A stretch of 64,000 nt of DNA from Thermoanaerobaculia bacterium (GTDB lineage: Bacteria > Acidobacteriota > Thermoanaerobaculia > Multivoradales > Multivoraceae): NCBI GenBank assembly GCA_022823665.1, contig JAJEHN010000024.1, positions 1 to 64,000 of the forward strand, in the 5' to 3' direction. A program made the position numbers and the translations under genes. Below, piece by piece: positions 29,338 to 41,553 of the stretch (position 1 is its first letter; the number at the start of each line of letters is the position of its first letter). The notes beneath the pieces are model-generated. The model made no database searches. It had not been told where the DNA came from and saw nothing but the letters and a program-made list of their open reading frames with translations.

Positions 29338-31413
29338 CTAGGCCGGCTCGACGCTGGTGGCGGGAACCGCTTCGATCGTGCGCAGGGTGAAGGTCTCGCC
29401 GTCCAGTTCCACCCTCGCTCCCGGCTCCGATCCGAGCAGACGGCCGGCGAGGTCCGACTCGTACGAGATGATGCCCCGTTCCGGCGCGCTCTCCCAGGGA
29501 CCGAGGATGGCCAGGGTGCGCTGTTCGCCGCTGTCCGATTCAAGCGTTGCCCGGTTGCCGATGCGCAGGCGGTCACAGGCCGCGCCCGCGATGTCGATCG
29601 GCGTCGAGCGTTGCAGGTCCTGCTGCAGTTGGGTCGCCAGGGCGGTGAGGTACTCGTGGCGCTGCCGCGCGGACTTGTACTCGAAGTTCTCGCGCAGGTC
29701 GCCCATGGCGCGCGCCTCCTCGATCGCCTTGCGATTGGCCGGAATCTCCTCCTCGACCAGTTCCCGCAGCTTCTCGCGCTGCGCTTCGATCGACGCCGGC
29801 AGCGCGTAGAGATCGTCGCTCTCGGTTTCCTGGTCGGCCTGAAGGTCGGGGAACTTCAGGTGGAGGGCCGCCAGCAGCGGTTCCCGACGGTAGTCCTCGA
29901 GCGCTGCGTGACGGATCGCGACCTCCGCCTGGCGGGCCTCGTCGAGAGTCAGTTCCGGAAGGAGCCTGGGCGCAGTGCCGCCGGAGTCGAACAGGGCCTT
30001 GATGCGGGCTCGGAAAGGTGCGAAGGCCTCGTGCCGCAGTGCCTGGATCAGCAGGTTCAGCAGGCGGCTCTGGCGACCTTGCCGCAGCGCCGGCTCCGAA
30101 GCGGCCCGTTCGACCAGCCAGGTAAAGGCCGCGGGGGTGCGGTGAGGCTGGACCTGCGCACGGGCGGCGCAGCGGCTCAGCGTCTCCGCCTCCAACACCG
30201 CGGCGATCGCGTCGATTGCTTTCGTGTCGGATTCCAGCAGGAAGCGTCGTTCGAGCACGTCGAGCCAGTCGTCCCTGCAGGCCGGGAGCAACGCGTAGCC
30301 CTGTTCACGGGCGGCGCGCTGCTCGACGGAAGCGAAGAACTCGAGCGGGTCCGGCAGGTTCCTCAGCAGGTCTTCGGCCGGCCAGGAGGGCTCGGCGCCG
30401 AAGCGCTCCAGGGCGTAGCGGAGTTCGAAGGCAAGCGCTGGCTGAGCGTCCTTGAGTGCGCGGCTGAGGCGATCGAGCGCTTCCGCCATCCGTCCGCGGA
30501 GCTCCTGCGACTGGTTGGCCGCCCGCCGGAGGAGCCCGACCTTCTGGCGGTTTGGCGCGGCCTGGAACTCGCGCCACAGCGACTCCTCCGCGTCCGTTGC
30601 CTCGAGCCACTGGTAGGTCTGGCGGGGGCCGCCGGACGACAGCACCTGCGGCTGTTTCCGCGCGCTGGTCCACCAGCTCGACCACCGGCGCTCGGGGATG
30701 ATGCCGACGACGATCACCTTGACTTCGGCGCCGGTCAGCGGCCGGTCGTAGCTCTTGAGGGTTCGTTCGAGCAGCTCGGTGGGCTTGAGTCCCTCGAGCT
30801 GCTCCGGTTCCTCCAGTTTCTGGCGGAGCACGTGTCCTTCGGGCAGCAGTCTGAGCATCTTGCCGGCTGCCCGGAATCCGACCGACACTCCCTTCACCTT
30901 CTCCAGGTTCACCTTGAAGACGTGGAGCGGCATGTTGACGTCGGCAATTCGGCCGACGCCGCGGCCCTCCATTTCCACGATGTCGCCAGGCCGGAACGCC
31001 AGCAGGTTGCGGAGCCGGTCCACCTTGTCCCAGAGCTTGTCCGCGTGCTGCCGTCCCTGGTCGAGATGGAGATCCTGGAGCAGGTCGGTCAGGTCGGATT
31101 CGCGGTCGCGGTAGAGCTCGTGCAGGGTGTCGAGAACGGTGTCGTAGACCTGTCCGCTGCGCACGAAGTAGTGTGCGGCGCCGCGGACGAGATCCAGGCG
31201 CGCGGCCCACATGCCGCGTTCCCGCAGTTGGTCGTCGAGGAGCTCGAGGAGCGTGCCCACACGATCCTCTTCACCCAGCCGGACGAGGCCCTTGGTGATG
31301 GCGAGGAACTGCTCGACGTCGAGATCGCCTTCGATCGCGGCCAGCCAGTCCGCTTCTACTGCGTCGATGTCACCGCGCGCCAGGCTGTCTTGAGTGCTTT
31401 GCGGGATCCTCAT
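29338..31413 (-). CDS. GreA/GreB-type transcript cleavage factor domain with ~530-aa N-terminal extension
   Basis: C-terminal EEIPANRKAIEEARAMGDLRENFEYKSARQRHEYL (Gre coiled coil) and GIISYESDLAGRLLGSEPGARVELDG; long N-terminal alpha-helical region. Confidence 0.87.
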   Translation of the reverse strand: MRIPQSTQDSLARGDIDAVEADWLAAIEGDLDVEQFLAITKGLVRLGEEDRVGTLLELLDDQLRERGMWAARLDLVRGAAHYFVRSGQVYDTVLDTLHELYRDRESDLTDLLQDLHLDQGRQHADKLWDKVDRLRNLLAFRPGDIVEMEGRGVGRIADVNMPLHVFKVNLEKVKGVSVGFRAAGKMLRLLPEGHVLRQKLEEPEQLEGLKPTELLERTLKSYDRPLTGAEVKVIVVGIIPERRWSSWWTSARKQPQVLSSGGPRQTYQWLEATDAEESLWREFQAAPNRQKVGLLRRAANQSQELRGRMAEALDRLSRALKDAQPALAFELRYALERFGAEPSWPAEDLLRNLPDPLEFFASVEQRAAREQGYALLPACRDDWLDVLERRFLLESDTKAIDAIAAVLEAETLSRCAARAQVQPHRTPAAFTWLVERAASEPALRQGRQSRLLNLLIQALRHEAFAPFRARIKALFDSGGTAPRLLPELTLDEARQAEVAIRHAALEDYRREPLLAALHLKFPDLQADQETESDDLYALPASIEAQREKLRELVEEEIPANRKAIEEARAMGDLRENFEYKSARQRHEYLTALATQLQQDLQRSTPIDIAGAACDRLRIGNRATLESDSGEQRTLAILGPWESAPERGIISYESDLAGRLLGSEPGARVELDGETFTLRTIEAVPATSVEPA

Positions 31414-31583
31414 GCGGTAGCCGGCGCGGCCTGGGCGTCCGTGGAGCGCGCCCGCGGCAACGGTGCGTCAACAGGGCCGATGATGGTATCAGCCGTCGCA
31501 GGTGTGGAGAGGTCCGCGGCCAGTGAGTTCTTCACGGAGTACAATGGCGCGGAGGGTATGCCACGCTGGGCAGAGGCGGCGAA

Positions 31584-32360
31584 ATGAGCGAGCAGAAGCC
31601 GGCGCCTGAGGAACATCAGGCGTCCGAGCAGGACCAGGCGCCCGAGGCCAGGGTGGAACGGGAGTCATTCGGATCCTGGCTCCGCAGCCAGCGCGAGGTT
31701 CGGCGCGTCGATCTGGAGGCGATCGCGCAGTCCAGCAAGATCAACATCCGCTACCTGGAGTTGCTGGAGGAGGACCGTTTCGACCTCCTTCCCGCCTCCA
31801 TCTTCGTCCGGGGTTTCCTGCGCGAGTACGCCCGCATCGTCGGCCTCGATGCGGACGAAGTCCTCAACTTCTATCTTGTCGCTTCCGCGGGCGGCGAGTA
31901 TGAGCGGTCCACGGAAACGGCCGGAAGCCCTGCGTCGACCTGGCTGGTCGGGCGAACGGTGGCGATCCTCGTCGGTCTTGCGGTGGTCGCGGCCGCCATC
32001 GTCTGGCTTACCGCCCTGGACCGGGATCCCGGTGAGGATGTGGAGACGATGGCGCCACCGCTGACCCAGACGGCGCCGGAACTGCCGCCGGCCGAGCCGC
32101 TGCCGGAGCGTGCCTTGCGGGTCACGATGGAGTTCCAGGGGACGAGTTGGGTCGACGTCTACGTTGACGGCGATCGAACGGTCAGCGAGCTGCGGGTGCA
32201 GGGGGAGTCGCTCACCGTCGCGGCCGACGAGGAGGTGCGGCTCACCCTGAGCAGCGTGGATGTGACGACGATCGAAGTGAACGACGAGCCCTTCGAGCAC
32301 GGAGCGGGCGACGACGAGGAGATCGTGATCTCCGTCCCGGAGCAGGACCCCACCGGCTAG
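31584..32360 (+). CDS. RodZ-like HTH/TM protein with DUF4115-like C-terminus
   Basis: SFGSWLRSQREVRRVDLEAIAQSSKINIRYLELLEEDRFDLLPASIFVRGFLREYARIVGLD; one TM segment. Confidence 0.85.
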   Translation: MSEQKPAPEEHQASEQDQAPEARVERESFGSWLRSQREVRRVDLEAIAQSSKINIRYLELLEEDRFDLLPASIFVRGFLREYARIVGLDADEVLNFYLVASAGGEYERSTETAGSPASTWLVGRTVAILVGLAVVAAAIVWLTALDRDPGEDVETMAPPLTQTAPELPPAEPLPERALRVTMEFQGTSWVDVYVDGDRTVSELRVQGESLTVAADEEVRLTLSSVDVTTIEVNDEPFEHGAGDDEEIVISVPEQDPTG

Positions 32361-32494
32361 TTTCCGGTCGGTGGCGGACGCTGGACTTCCGGGCTGGGGA
32401 ACCGTATTCTGCGGCGTGCCATTCGCGCGCCCGACGACGGACGCTCGAACTGGTTCGCGTACGGCGCGGAGCGCGCCATGCGGACCTGGTGCGA

Positions 32495-32571
32495 CGGGGC
32501 GTAGCTCAGCCTGGTAGAGCGCACGGTTCGGGACCGTGAGGCCGGAGGTTCAAATCCTCTCGCCCCGACCA
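32495..32571 (+). tRNA. tRNA-Pro (anticodon CGG), CCA encoded
   Basis: CGGGGCG acceptor pairs CGCCCCG; CACGG-TTCGGGA-CCGTG anticodon arm; GGAGGTTCAAATCCTC T arm; ends ACCA. Confidence 0.95.
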
Positions 32572-32604
32572 CTTTGCCGCAGGCCGTCAAGTAGACTGTT
32601 GGCG

Positions 32605-34038
32605 ATGAACGCTCCGAAGCTGGCAGGTTCGGCGCGGCTGATCCTTGCCCTCATCCTGATCCTCCTCCCGCTGGCGCTGCTCGCCGCCGGACCGGCGCTG
32701 GAAGCAGAGGGCGATGGCGATGCCGCGGAAGCGGAAGCCGGGTCGGAATCCGATGTGGCTGCGCCGGCCGACGGGGAGGCGGCCAGCGCGTCCGACCTCG
32801 ACGCGGAGGCCGGACCGGAGGTCATCGTCGCGAGGATCGACTCGGCGATCCAGGTCGTCGTCGCCGAGTTCATGGAACAGGTGACCGCCGAGGCGGACCT
32901 GGCCGGCGCCGAAGCGCTGGTCGTGGAGCTGTCGACCCCGGGTGGGGAAATGCAGGCGATGCGCGCCGTGTTCACCGCGTTTCTGGAAGCCGACACCCCG
33001 GTCATCGTGTACGTTTCCCCGAGCGGCGCCCAGGCGGCCTCGGCCGGCTTCTTCATCCTGCTCGGCGCGGACGTTGCGGCGATGGCGCCCGGCACGAACA
33101 CGGGCGCCGCACACCCCGTGGCGGGAGGCGGCCAGGACATTCCCGGCGCGATGGGCGACAAGGTCACCCAGGACGCGGCGGCGACCGCCCGTTCGCTGGC
33201 GGCTCGGCGCGGCCGCGACCAGAAGCTGGCCGAAGAGGCGGTGACGGAGAGCAGGTCGTTCTCGGCCGAAGAAGCGCTCGAAGCGGGCCTCGTCGACCTC
33301 GTCGCCCCCAGCCTGCAGTCGCTGCTGGTCGAACTCGACGGCCGCGTGGTCGAGAAGCGCGGCGTGGAGAGGACGCTCGAGACCCGCGACGCCTCGGTCC
33401 GCCGTGTCGAGATGTCCGCCTTCCAGCGGATCCGATCGACGATCGCGCACCCGAAAATCGCGATCCTGCTGATGTCCCTGGGCTCGATCGGTCTGATCTT
33501 CGAAATCACCCACCCGGGTGCGATCTTCCCCGGTGTCGTCGGCGCCATCTGCCTGATCCTGGGACTCTGGGCGATGTCCGTGCTGCCGATCAACTACGCC
33601 GGACTGGCTCTGCTCCTGCTGGCCGGCGTTCTATGGGTGCTGGAGATCAAGATTCCGAGCTTCGGCATGCTGACGCTTGCCGGCGCGATCTCGTTCTGTC
33701 TCGGAGCCATGATGCTGTTCCGGGACGCCGATCCCGCGCTGCAGGCGAGTCTGCGGCTGGTCGTGGCGATCGGCATCACGATCGGGCTCCTCGCGCTGGC
33801 TCTGGGCCGCCTGGCGCTCAAGGCTCAGTTCAGGCGGGTGGCGACCGGCAGCGAGGGACTGCTCGACGAACTCGGGTTGGTCAGCAGCGGCATCGCCGTC
33901 GGCGAACCCGGCAAGGTCCGGTTGCACGGCGAGATCTGGAACGCGGAAGCGGATGTCGCCGTGGCCGAGGGCGACCGCGTCCGGGTCGTCCAGGTGGACG
34001 GGATGACCCTGCACGTGGAACCGGTTCGGGACTCGTGA
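32605..34038 (+). CDS. NfeD-family membrane-bound ClpP-class serine protease
   Basis: VVELSTPGGEMQAMRAVFTAFLEADTPVIVYVSPSGAQAASAGFFILLGADVAAMAPGTNTGAAHPV; C-terminal TM plus OB region. Confidence 0.92.
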   Translation: MNAPKLAGSARLILALILILLPLALLAAGPALEAEGDGDAAEAEAGSESDVAAPADGEAASASDLDAEAGPEVIVARIDSAIQVVVAEFMEQVTAEADLAGAEALVVELSTPGGEMQAMRAVFTAFLEADTPVIVYVSPSGAQAASAGFFILLGADVAAMAPGTNTGAAHPVAGGGQDIPGAMGDKVTQDAAATARSLAARRGRDQKLAEEAVTESRSFSAEEALEAGLVDLVAPSLQSLLVELDGRVVEKRGVERTLETRDASVRRVEMSAFQRIRSTIAHPKIAILLMSLGSIGLIFEITHPGAIFPGVVGAICLILGLWAMSVLPINYAGLALLLLAGVLWVLEIKIPSFGMLTLAGAISFCLGAMMLFRDADPALQASLRLVVAIGITIGLLALALGRLALKAQFRRVATGSEGLLDELGLVSSGIAVGEPGKVRLHGEIWNAEADVAVAEGDRVRVVQVDGMTLHVEPVRDS

Positions 34039-34067
34039 ATCACTCTCCAGAAAGGACCTGAATCCGT

Positions 34068-34847
34068 ATGACCACCCTTCCGTTCATTGGCTTCCTCGTC
34101 GTCGCGGGCCTCTTCCTGCTCACCAGGTGGATCAACGTCCTGGCCGAGTACGAGCGTGCCGTCGTGTTCCGGCTGGGCCGGATTCTGGAAAAGCCGAAGG
34201 GCCCCGGCCTGGTGCTGGTGCTGTGGCCGATCGACCGCATGGTCAAGGTCTCGCTGCGCACCGTGGTGCTGGACGTGCCGCCTCAGGACATCATCACCAA
34301 GGACAACGTCTCCGTGAAGGTGAACGCGGTCGTCTACTTCCGCGTGCTGGAACCGACCAAGGCGATCGTGGAAGTCGAGAACTTCCTGTTCGCGACCAGT
34401 CAGTTGGCGCAGACCACGCTGCGGTCGATCCTCGGCCAGACGGAACTGGACCAGTTGCTTAGCGAGCGGGAGACACTGAACGACCAGCTCCAGACGGTGA
34501 TCGACCAGCAGACCGACCCCTGGGGCATCAAGGTCTCCATGGTCGAAGTCAAGCACGTCGACCTGCCTCAGGAGATGCAGCGCGCGATGGCCAAGCAGGC
34601 CGAGGCGGAGCGCGAGAAGCGCGCCAAGGTGATTCACGCCAGCGGCGAGCTCCAGGCCTCCGAGTCTCTCGCCCAGGCGGCCAACGCGATCAGCAAGAAT
34701 CCGGTCACGCTCCAGTTGCGTTACCTGCAGACGCTCGCGGACATCGCCACGGAACGGAACTCGACCATTCTCTTCCCGTTGCCGCTTGAGCTGTTGAGGG
34801 CCTTCGGGAGCTTCCTGAGCCCACCGCCGCAAGAACCCGAAGAGTGA
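34068..34847 (+). CDS. Slipin/stomatin-like SPFH protein
   Basis: [67 protein letters not shown]. Confidence 0.95.
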   Translation: MTTLPFIGFLVVAGLFLLTRWINVLAEYERAVVFRLGRILEKPKGPGLVLVLWPIDRMVKVSLRTVVLDVPPQDIITKDNVSVKVNAVVYFRVLEPTKAIVEVENFLFATSQLAQTTLRSILGQTELDQLLSERETLNDQLQTVIDQQTDPWGIKVSMVEVKHVDLPQEMQRAMAKQAEAEREKRAKVIHASGELQASESLAQAANAISKNPVTLQLRYLQTLADIATERNSTILFPLPLELLRAFGSFLSPPPQEPEE

Positions 34848-35407
34848 GCCGCGAAGCCTACGAAGCGTATGAGGTCACCCTCAGCAACACCCAGATTGCC
34901 GCGTTCGTAGCACTTCTGGTCCTGGCGGTAGTGGGCGCCTTCGCGGCGGGAGTCTGGTGGGGTCAGTCGAAAGCCACGGACCTCGCCGGAGTTCAGGAAG
35001 AGGAGGCGCCCGTCTCCGAGCCGGCCCTGTCCGCGGTTGAACCGCCTGCCGCCGCGACGGAACCGGAGCCCGCCGAGGTCGTCCGTTTCTTCGGCGAATC
35101 CGGCGATGAAGACGCCGTCGCCGGCGCAGGCGGTGTCGCTGCCGCGGCCGACGCGCCGAGCCAGGCCATGGGCGCCGCCCTGGTGGTCCAGGTGTTCTCG
35201 AGTGCCGATGCCGAGCAGGCGGCTTCGGTCGAGCAGAAGCTGCGGGCCGACGGCCACCGCGCCTTCCTCTCGCCGCAGGCGCTGGACGGTCAGGTGATGC
35301 AGCGGGTACGGGTGGGGCCGTTCGAGGACCAGGCCGCCGCCGGGGCCGCCGCGGAGCAGCTCGCGAAACAGTACGGACTCGAGACCTGGATCACGCCGAA
35401 CAACTGA
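34844..35407 (+). CDS. TM protein with C-terminal SPOR-like domain
   Basis: [75 protein letters not shown]. Confidence 0.82.
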   Translation: MSREAYEAYEVTLSNTQIAAFVALLVLAVVGAFAAGVWWGQSKATDLAGVQEEEAPVSEPALSAVEPPAAATEPEPAEVVRFFGESGDEDAVAGAGGVAAAADAPSQAMGAALVVQVFSSADAEQAASVEQKLRADGHRAFLSPQALDGQVMQRVRVGPFEDQAAAGAAAEQLAKQYGLETWITPNN

Positions 35408-35544
35408 TCGCCCGCCCGGTCGGCCCGCGGGGAGCTCCGCGGAACGGGCGGCGGCGGTCGCCGTTCCGGTCGCTCTGGTTTCAACTCGCCCTGAGCGCGG
35501 GCGGCGGGGTCTGGTGGGCGTACTGCTTCGATCAGCGGCCCGGG

Positions 35545-36977
35545 GTGCTGTTGCCGCTCGCCGCGGCGGTACCCGTGTTCGCCATCGCCGCCGTACCGGG
35601 CGGGTCATTGCGCCGCCTGTTGCTGGGGTGGTTGCATGGCCTGGTGGCGTGGCTGGTCGCGGTGCCGTGGATCGCCAGCACGCTGGAGATCTACGGTGGT
35701 CTGCCCGGCTTCGCGTCGGTGCTGCTCCTGGGTCTGCTGGCGCTCTACCTGGGGCTCTACCACGGCCTGTTCTGCTGGCTCGCGGGCAGGCTGCTCGCTC
35801 GCGGCGATGCACTGTCCCTCCTGCTCGCGCCGGCGATCTGGGTCGCTCTGGAGTGGGTTCGCGGGCTCGGCCCCTCGGGGTTCCCGTGGAACCTGCTCGC
35901 GTACGCCTGGGTGGACGTCCCCGGGGCTCTCGACGCGACCCGCTGGATCGGAAGTTGGGGTCTCTCGTTCCTGGTCGCCGCCACCGCTCTCGCGCTGTTT
36001 CTCCTCGTTGATCGGGAGAGGCGCCGCGGGGCGGGAGCGGCTCTGGTCGCGGTCGCGGCCATCCTCTCGATCGCGCGCTGGACCAACCTGGATCGGCCGC
36101 CCGGGGACGAACGCCGCCTCGACGTGGCGGTGGTGCAGCCCAACATCCACATGGCGACCGCGGCAATGGTCGACGGAGGACCGGACGACCAGTTCGCCGA
36201 CCTCGCCTCCAACCAGGAGCGGCTCTTCGCGCTGAGCCGGGAGGCCTGCGAACCCGGGCGGCTCGTCGTCTGGCCGGAGAGCGCCGGCTGGCCGTACCAG
36301 GTGGAACGGGACGGTGCCTTCGCCGGCGATCTCGAGGAAGTCGTCGCGGGTGGCTGCTCCCTGCTGCTCAACAGCGCGCGCTGGGACCGGTCGGCTCCGG
36401 ACGAGCGGGCGTTCAACGCGGCCTATCTGTTGACGCCCGGTTCGGGCCGCGCCCGGCGCCAGACCTACGACAAGATGCACCTCGTTCCCTTCGGCGAGTA
36501 CGTGCCGTTCGGCCGCCATCTGCCGGCGGTACGCCAGTTGGCCCGCCAGGCCGGGGGTTTCTCTCCCGGCGACGAGGTTCGCCTCCTCGAAGTGGACGGC
36601 GCCGTGCTGGGAGTGTCGATCTGCTTCGAGATCGTCTTCCCGGAGCAGGTTGCGGCCCGCGTGCGGCGCGGAGCGAACCTCCTCGTCACGATCACGAACG
36701 ACTCCTGGTACGGCCGAACCTGGGCGCCTCACCAGCACCTGCGACCCGCCCGTTTCCGCGCGGCCGAGAACGGCCGGCCGCTCGTCCGGGCCGCGATCAC
36801 CGGCATCTCGGCCGTGATCGACCGGCGGGGCCGGGTGCTGGCCGACTCACCGATCGACGAGGCGATGGTCATGAGGGCGCAGGTCGTTCCGCTTGGCGGC
36901 ATGACTCCCTTCGCCCGCGCGCCGCTGCTCGTGCCTCTGCTTTGCGTGGCGCTCGCAGGCTTTGCCATACTGCGCCG

Positions 36978-36981
<4 letters not shown>
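35545..36981 (+). CDS. lnt: Apolipoprotein N-acyltransferase (start uncertain)
   Basis: RLVVWPESAGWPYQ; YDKMHLVPFGEYVPFG; GVSICFEIVFPEQVAARVRRGANLLVTITNDSWYG; N-terminal TM segments. Confidence 0.92.
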
Positions 36982-38086
<1,105 letters not shown>

Positions 38087-38103
<17 letters not shown>

Positions 38104-39727
38104 CAGCGCTCCCGCGGTCGACTTCGTGTCGCCGCTGCCTCCGGTCAGGTCGGGGATCGCGGACTACAGCGTCGACCTGCTCGACGAGCTCGCACCGCTC
38201 TGCGACCTGCGCCTGGTCCGCCTGCCGGGGCAGGAGATCGCGTCCCACGTCCTGGATCGATACCCGGTGGTCGACGCGGCGGCGCTCGACCCGGCCGGAC
38301 GCCTGCCCTTCTACCAGATGGGCAACAACGTCTACCACGAGGGCGTCCGCCGGCTCGCCCTGGATTCCCCGGGGGTCGTGACCGTGCACGACCTGCGCCT
38401 GCACCACCTGCTGGTCGAGTCGACCCTGGCCTCCGGGAATCTCGATGCCTACGTCAGCGGCCTCGGCGAGGAGCACGGCTGGGAGGGCGCGGCCGCGGCG
38501 CTGTCGATCCGTTGGGGCGGCCACGGCCGGGCGCGGCTGTTCGAGATGCCGGCGCACCGCTCCCTGTTGCTCCGGCAGCGCGGCCTCCTGACCCATAGCG
38601 ATTGGGGTCTCCGGTTCCTCGAGGAGGAGCTGGGCCAGGAGTCGGGGCGGGCCGGGGGCCGGCTGCCGCCGATGCGCCGGGTGCCGATGCCGATGCCGGC
38701 GCCCGCTCTACCCGGGCCCGAGCAGGCGGCGGCCTGGCGGCGGCGAGCCGGCGTTCCTCGCTCGGCCGTCCTGATCGGTTCTTTCGGCTTCCAGACGCCG
38801 ATCAAACGCACGGACGTGCTGCTGCGCGTTCTCGCCGAACCGGGGATGGAACAGGCGCACGCGCTGGTGGTGGGAGAGGTCGCGCCGGAACTCGATCTCG
38901 ACGCCCTGGCCCGGGATCTGGGGGTCCAGGATCGGGTCACGATGGCCGGCTTCCTCGACACGGCGGCGTTCCCGACGGCCATCGCCGCCTGCGATCTGTG
39001 CCTCAACCTGCGCTACCCGAGCGCCGGCGAAACCTCGGCCTCGCTGCTTCGCATCCTCGCGCTGGGCCGGGCCGCGGTGGTCTCCGACTACGCCCAGTTC
39101 GTTGAACTGCCGGACGACATCGTCATCAAGGCTCCGCTCAAGGACGATCCGGGCGCTGAGGCAGGCGCGCTCGCGTTCCTGCTGCGGGGTCTTCTCGCCG
39201 CGCCGGACCGGCTCGCCGGGATGGGCGCCGCGGCGCGGGCCTTCATCGAGCGCGAGCACCGGCCGGCGTCGGTGGCCCGGGCGGTCTTCGAGGCTCTGGA
39301 CGAGTGGTCGCGCGCTCCGGACGGAGAGCGGCCTGCGCCGCCGCGGCCGCCAGCCCCCACCTCGTTGACCTGGGGCTGGTTGCCGGGGCGGATCGAGGTG
39401 GAGGGCTGCGACCCGCCCTGGCCGGATGGCGAGCGCCGCTCGATCGAACTCGTCGTCGCGAACACGGGCTTCGCCACCTGGCTTTCGGGCCACAACCAGG
39501 ACGGCGGCGTCGTGCTCGAGCCTCAGCTCTGGAGCGGTGGGCGGGACCTGTTCCGGGGAAGGCCGTGGATTCCGCTGCCGCGGGACCTGCCGCCGGGCGA
39601 CTCGTGCCGGATCCCCCTCAGGCTCCGGCGACCGATCGGCCGGGCCCGCCTCCGGTTCGAGCCGCACCTCTTCGGCGGCGGTTCGATGACGCTTTGCGGC
39701 GCAACCGCTTTCGACCGCGCACTGTGA
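38087..39727 (+). CDS. Glycosyltransferase (GT4-like)
   Basis: VDFVSPLPPVRSGIADYSVDLLDELAP; SAGETSASLLRILALGRAAVVSDYAQFVELPDD. Confidence 0.82.
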
Positions 39728-41553
39728 CCCAAGGCACGGTGGGGCGGCGGTGGTCCTGGCTTCTGCTCGCCGGACTGCTGCTCGCCCTGTTCACGTCCAC
39801 GATGCGGTCGGATGCCGTCGGCGCCGGGGAGCGGGAAATCACCTTCCGTATGGCGGCGCTGAGTCTGGCCTGGGATGGCGACCTGAACTACGGCCGCGCG
39901 GACTACGACCGCTACGTCCGCCTCCTCGGGAGGGAGCCTGAGGCAGTCGCCCTGGAAAGCAGTACCGGCGGCGCCCGGATCGGTTTCGCGCGGCCACCGG
40001 CCTACGCCGTGCTGGCGGCGCCGTTCGTCCGCATCTCTCCCCGGTGGGGACCGGCGCTGCTGAACTGGCTGCTGCTGGCGGTTGCGGCGACCGGGTCGGC
40101 CCTGGTGCTCGAGCGACGCGTCGGTCCCTGGGCGCCGGCCTGGATCGCCGTGTTCGTCGCCGGCACGACGGTCTTCACCCTGTTGCCGCTGCCATCGCCG
40201 GGGACGTTCCGCCTCGCCGCATCGGCTCTGGCATGGGCGCTCGTCGTTCACGTGATGCCGATGGGCGGGCCTTCCGAGCGGCGAAACGCAGCAGGGAGTC
40301 CCGGTGGCGAAGGAAGCGGCAGCGAAGGTGAGGGCCGTGCTCCGGGTGCGCGGGCCTTCTGGCCCGCATCCGCGGCGCTCCGCTGGTCGCTCGTCGGCTT
40401 CCTGCTCACGCTCGCCACGGTCGCCTCCGTCGACGGTCTGAGCCTGTTGCCGGCGCTGATCGCGGCCGCCTGGCTGGCCCTTGCGCAACCGCGGCGGGGA
40501 GCCGCCTTCCTCGCCCTCGCGGTGACGGCGGTGCTGACCGCCGGCGCATCGTTCGGGACATCGGCGCTCGCCCGCGGCGGCTTCGGACCGGTGGAGCGGG
40601 CGGTGTTCAGTCCTTCGACCGGCTTTCCGGCCGTCGACTTCGAGGTGGAGGAGTGGCGTCTCGACCCGCTACCAGCCGGCGGCGTCGAGCGAACCCGGTC
40701 CGGTCCCGAGTTCCGGGCCGGCGGCGCGGGTCCGGAGACTCTGCTCCACGGGGTCGCCGGCCGGACCGTCGGGATCGTCCCCTACGGCGTACCCCTCGTA
40801 GCGGCGGCGCTCTGGGGCCTGTTCGCCGCCGGCTGGCGGCGGGCGCTCCTCCTTGGCGGGCTCGCCTCCGTTGCCGCGCGCGTCGTTCTCTTCCCGTTCG
40901 ACCTCGGCGACGAGTCCGTGCTGACGGGCCCCGGCGGGATCGGCGCCGTTCTTCCGATGTTCTGGCTCCCCGCCGGCCGGCTGCGGCTGGCGAAGATCGC
41001 CGCGGTCGCCGCTTCTTCGGCTCTCTTCCTGTACCCGCTCTGGCTGCGGCCCGCCGCGGCGTTCGGGCCGCACCCGGCGGCCGAGGGTGCACTGCACCGT
41101 TTCCTGGCGGTGGAGGCCGGCCAACGTCCGCGGGCCGGAGAACCGGCGGACCTGTTCGCCGGTGGCGTCTGGCTGCGGCCTGTTGCGGGCCGGATCACTC
41201 CGTTCGGTGAGTCGGGGCTCCTGGTCGAAGGCGGTTCGGCTGAGTTTCTCGTCGCGTGGGAACCGGCCGCGCCCGCCAGCAGGGAAACGGACGGCGAGGT
41301 GAGCCGGACGCGGCTCCGGCTTCTCCTGGAGCGGGAGGACACGGCCCTGGAGGTCGTGGGCGCGGAAGTGGAGGAGAGCAGGTCCCTTCCATCGGGTCGA
41401 AAGTCGGTGCGCCTGCTTCTGGACGCACCGGAAGCGCGCCACCGGATGTGGTGGTCGAACGGCTCCGTCGACCTGTTTCGACTGGGTCTGACTCTGGACG
41501 GAGGCGACGATCCGGCGTCGCAGCACGTGCTGGGGATAGGGTCGGTTCCGTGA
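39724..41553 (+). CDS. Polytopic membrane protein, function unknown
   Basis: Multiple hydrophobic segments; GTGA overlap with the glycosyltransferase gene. Confidence 0.7.
   Translation: MTQGTVGRRWSWLLLAGLLLALFTSTMRSDAVGAGEREITFRMAALSLAWDGDLNYGRADYDRYVRLLGREPEAVALESSTGGARIGFARPPAYAVLAAPFVRISPRWGPALLNWLLLAVAATGSALVLERRVGPWAPAWIAVFVAGTTVFTLLPLPSPGTFRLAASALAWALVVHVMPMGGPSERRNAAGSPGGEGSGSEGEGRAPGARAFWPASAALRWSLVGFLLTLATVASVDGLSLLPALIAAAWLALAQPRRGAAFLALAVTAVLTAGASFGTSALARGGFGPVERAVFSPSTGFPAVDFEVEEWRLDPLPAGGVERTRSGPEFRAGGAGPETLLHGVAGRTVGIVPYGVPLVAAALWGLFAAGWRRALLLGGLASVAARVVLFPFDLGDESVLTGPGGIGAVLPMFWLPAGRLRLAKIAAVAASSALFLYPLWLRPAAAFGPHPAAEGALHRFLAVEAGQRPRAGEPADLFAGGVWLRPVAGRITPFGESGLLVEGGSAEFLVAWEPAAPASRETDGEVSRTRLRLLLEREDTALEVVGAEVEESRSLPSGRKSVRLLLDAPEARHRMWWSNGSVDLFRLGLTLDGGDDPASQHVLGIGSVP
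40350..40367. repeat. REP-like hairpin, copy A (inside the membrane protein CDS)
   Basis: gggtgcGCGGGCC-TTCT-GGCCCGC; matches 50791-50808 including the flanking gggtgc. Confidence 0.6.
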
